Below, in pieces: positions 61,967-64,000 of a DNA stretch of 64,000 nt. The notes under the pieces were generated by a model that saw nothing but the letters and a program-made list of their open reading frames with translations, made no database searches and was not told the origin of the DNA. The stretch's first letter is position 1. Every line of letters begins with the position of its first letter. The DNA comes from Streptomyces sp. NRRL B-24085 (GTDB lineage Bacteria; Actinomycetota; Actinomycetes; Streptomycetales; Streptomycetaceae): assembly GCF_001282115.1 (NCBI RefSeq), contig NZ_LJBR01000037.1:16539-80538 (forward strand). Reading direction: 5' to 3'. The position numbers and the translations under genes were made by a program.

Positions 61967-62596
61967 TCAGGCGTTGTCTGCGGCGTGGTGCCGCCGGTAA
62001 TGGCGGGCGACACGCACCCGGTTGCCGCATGCCGGGGAGCACCACTCCCGGCGTGGGTTGTTCTTGACGAAGAAGAGCAGGCAGTTGGGTGCCAGACAGG
62101 GGCGCAGGCGATCACGGTCGGGGCCCGCGAAAAGTTCGACGGCTTGGTACGCGATGAGCTGCACGGCGAGGCGCGCAGATGTCCCGGAACCGCGGTACGC
62201 GACGGCGGGCCGGCCGCCCTCCGCCCAGACGAACTGGGGCCAGACCTCGGCCAGGGCGTTCAGTGTGGTGATCGCCTCCGAGCGCGCCAAGTCCGGTGCG
62301 GTGGCCGGGGGACGTGGATCCTCGGTCACCTCCGCCGCCAGCCGTCGCAGCGCGTCGCGCAGCGCACGCAGCGCTCCGGCGACCGGGCGCACCGCAGCCT
62401 CGTCGAACTGGTCGGCCTGGAGGCCGGTCCAGGTGGTCAGGCGGTCCCCGATCGCACGCAGCCAGGCGCTCGCGCCGGCATCGTCCGCGAGGGCGTCACG
62501 GGTGCGGCCGCGATCGACCGTGACGGTGTTCATCAATTCGATCGGCAGCACTTCCCCCAGCAGCACCGCACCCGTGGTCTCTCCGGCGGACGTCAT
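61967..62596 (-). CDS. CGNR zinc-finger transcriptional regulator
   Basis: 209 residues from ATG 62596 behind GGAGGGA. Residues 1-150 form the ABATE helical domain (LPIELMNTVTVDRGRTRDAL, ALRALRDALRRLAAEVTED, AVQLIAYQAVELFAGPDRDR). The C-terminus is the CGNR finger: LRPCLAPNCLLFFVKNNPRR, then EWCSPACGNRVRVARHYRR, with four zinc Cys. Divergent from the AhpD-like gene at 62718; CTAATGG repeats lie in the shared promoter gap, consistent with CGNR regulators controlling a neighbouring detoxification gene and themselves. Confidence 0.95.
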   Translation of the reverse strand: MTSAGETTGAVLLGEVLPIELMNTVTVDRGRTRDALADDAGASAWLRAIGDRLTTWTGLQADQFDEAAVRPVAGALRALRDALRRLAAEVTEDPRPPATAPDLARSEAITTLNALAEVWPQFVWAEGGRPAVAYRGSGTSARLAVQLIAYQAVELFAGPDRDRLRPCLAPNCLLFFVKNNPRREWCSPACGNRVRVARHYRRHHAADNA

Positions 62597-62613
62597 CCCT
62601 CCACCTTACCGGA

Positions 62614-62700
62614 CTAATGGATGGAAGCCGCGGAGACCGTTTGACATGAGGCGGACAGCGCACCATAGTTCTAATGGTCATAGGAAGCATCAACCATTAG
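62614..62700. promoter_or_regulatory. CTAATGG repeats in the CGNR/AhpD-like divergent promoter
   Basis: CTAATGG at 62614-62620 and CTAATGGT at 62671-62678, with the inverted copy ACCATTAG at 62693-62700 (14-base spacer). One copy sits by the CGNR start, and the inverted pair ends 18 bases before the AhpD-like ATG. Candidate operator set. Confidence 0.6.
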
Positions 62701-62717
62701 CTTGATGGGAGGCCGCC

Positions 62718-63266
62718 ATGTCGGCGCTGCCCCAGATCGACCCTGCCGATGCCACCGGCGAAGCAGCCAAGCTGCTCGCAGAGCTCAAGAAGAGCGTCGG
62801 CTCCGTCCCCAACATGGCCAAAGTCATGGCGAACAGCCCTGCCTTGCTCAAGGGATGGATGAGCCTGTCCGACGCGCTCGCCGGCGGTGTACTGCCGGCC
62901 GCCGTCCGGGAACGTCTCGCCCTGGCCACCGCAGAGCACAACCGCTGCGGCTACTGCCTGTCCGCCCACACGTTCCTGGCCAAGAACGTCGCCAAGCTCG
63001 ACCCCGACGAAATAGAACGCGCACGCCGCGCCGAATCCGCGGACTCGCACGCGGCAGCCCTGCTCGCGCTTTCCGACGCCATCACCCGCGGCCACGGCAC
63101 CGTGGATGCGACCACCCTGGAGTCGGCCCGGACCGCCGGCGTCACCGACGCCGAGATCGCCGAAGTCGTCGGCAACCTCGCACTCAACATCCTGACCAAC
63201 TACTTCAACCTCGTCGCCGGCACCGCCAACGAATTCCCTCCCGTCAAGCCGCACACGCAGTCCTGA
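62718..63266 (+). CDS. Carboxymuconolactone decarboxylase / AhpD-like protein
   Basis: 182 residues. SALPQIDPADATGEAAKLLA, GSVPNMAKVMANSPALLKGW and ERLALATAEHNRCGYCLSAH show the AhpD-type ExxxCxxCxxxH active site (Cys-Gly-Tyr-Cys, His three residues on). VTDAEIAEVVGNLALNILTN and YFNLVAGTANEFP complete the fold. The CxxC suggests a peroxidatic or alkylhydroperoxidase-like redox role rather than ring-lactone decarboxylation. Divergent from the CGNR regulator; followed by a strong terminator. Confidence 0.94.
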   Translation: MSALPQIDPADATGEAAKLLAELKKSVGSVPNMAKVMANSPALLKGWMSLSDALAGGVLPAAVRERLALATAEHNRCGYCLSAHTFLAKNVAKLDPDEIERARRAESADSHAAALLALSDAITRGHGTVDATTLESARTAGVTDAEIAEVVGNLALNILTNYFNLVAGTANEFPPVKPHTQS

Positions 63267-63324
63267 CGACCGCACGGGTGGGCCGCCTCGCCAGGCAACT
63301 GCGGCCCCTCACACCGCCCGTGCT

Positions 63325-63354
63325 CCGCCGCCCGGCATGACGGCCGGGCGGCGG
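63325..63354 (+). terminator. Terminator after the AhpD-like gene
   Basis: CCGCCGCCCGGC (63325-63336) and its exact complement (63343-63354), 6-base loop, 58 bases past the stop. Confidence 0.8.
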
Positions 63355-64000
63355 GGCACGGGCAGCAACCTCGGAGGCGTTGCGCATCCACCTGTGCGGA
63401 CGCCGCGCCGCGTTCGGACTCGGCCTGATCGTCGTCAGCCGCGCAGTAAGGCACCCGGACCCGGGTCCCCTGGTGCGGGGCAGGGCCGTAGTGGAAGGGA
63501 TGGCACGCGACCTGGACTCCGCCGGAGCCAATGCTGGCCACGCGCACCCCGTCGCCGCAGCTCAGCGCAGGCTGGCTGCTGAACCCAGGTGGGACGGGTT
63601 CTGGGCCATCATGTCCGTCGACCCGACCACGTCATACTGCACTCGAGGCACGGCACCCAGATGGCAGCCGCATCCCCGGAGGTTGTGGCCGGGGCCGGCC
63701 AACTGCCCGACGCGACCGCACTGGACGGCGTTGTGTGACCTGCAAGGGTGTCTCAGGCGTTCGGTGTCTCAGATGCCTTGTCCCCGACCGGCCCCTTCAG
63801 AGGCTGTCTTTCCGCTCTTGGAGGTTGGAGATCGTAGTGGGGTTCAGGGACCGTTTCTCGTTCAGGTGATCTTGTAGCTGTTGGCGCTGAAAACAGGGCC
63901 TCCTGCACAGCCCGCAGATGTTGAAGTTGAGCAGGGGGCAGTGAGCGTGGCGTGCTCGCGTGGGCGAGCCTGTCGGGGCTTCAGGGTGTGGGTGGGGGTC
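63355..64000. other. Right-edge region without a supportable gene
   Basis: Several frames stay open because of GC content (one plus-strand frame from ATG 63380 runs 165 codons), but none shows family motifs or convincing codon use. Confidence 0.45.

Overview
High-GC actinobacterial DNA, almost certainly a Streptomyces chromosome arm. The evidence is strong third-position GC, GTG starts, many LysR/TetR/AraC/HxlR regulators each beside one SDR, dehydrogenase or MFS target, a type III polyketide synthase, small secreted proteins with Ala-rich signal peptides, and a large load of broken insertion sequences and gene remnants. All functional calls come from reading the translations and recalling families; no search was run.

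Layout. 1-4089 is a small catabolic operon: FAD-linked oxidase (cut by the left edge), FAH-family hydrolase, LysR regulator and SDR. 4064-5272 (minus) is a decayed YCII/DGPF-ECF sigma island joined to an exporter remnant. 5394-8128 (minus) is an intact SDR-VOC-MFS operon ending in a strong terminator. 8483-11345 is a graveyard of transposase pieces around a truncated GH10 xylanase. 11374-15776 holds a small coiled-coil protein, a PAS-GAF-PP2C-HATPase signalling phosphatase and a type III PKS. 16175-25268 is insertion-sequence dominated (IS630, split IS630, IS701, IS5) and carries two cargo blocks: a minus-strand two-gene cassette (kinase-lobe-like/TPR protein plus an uncharacterised partner) lodged inside a split IS630, and a plus-strand EACC1-like / caspase-propeller pair that looks like an actinobacterial biological-conflict system.

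25416-28073 has a chloramphenicol-exporter-like MFS with a possible regulatory leader, an IS481 fragment and a frameshifted RibD/DHFR-like gene flanked by inverted repeats. 28386-33711 carries five small exported proteins around a truncated NTPase-type conflict gene and another multi-frameshift remnant. 34009-46475 is a set of redox genes with dedicated regulators (SDRs, zinc alcohol dehydrogenases, AraC, LysR, two TetR) plus a large PLP amino-acid decarboxylase. 47180-51320 has remnants of a DNA ligase, a Y-family polymerase and an IS5 element around an intact HupE/UreJ-DUF3500 operon. 51582-53888 is an MFS exporter with a divergent HxlR regulator. 53990-56929 encodes a three-subunit proton-translocating transhydrogenase. 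57256-63266 carries two SDRs, LysR, a truncated MarR-type gene, a mycothiol-dependent maleylpyruvate isomerase-like protein, a CGNR zinc-finger regulator and a divergent AhpD-like protein. The last ~650 bases show no gene I can support.

How it fits together: regulators sit divergent from, or next to, one enzyme or exporter, and several intergenic gaps contain clear palindromes that are good operator candidates. The most interesting block is 17423-22531, where two candidate defence/conflict modules sit between mobile elements.
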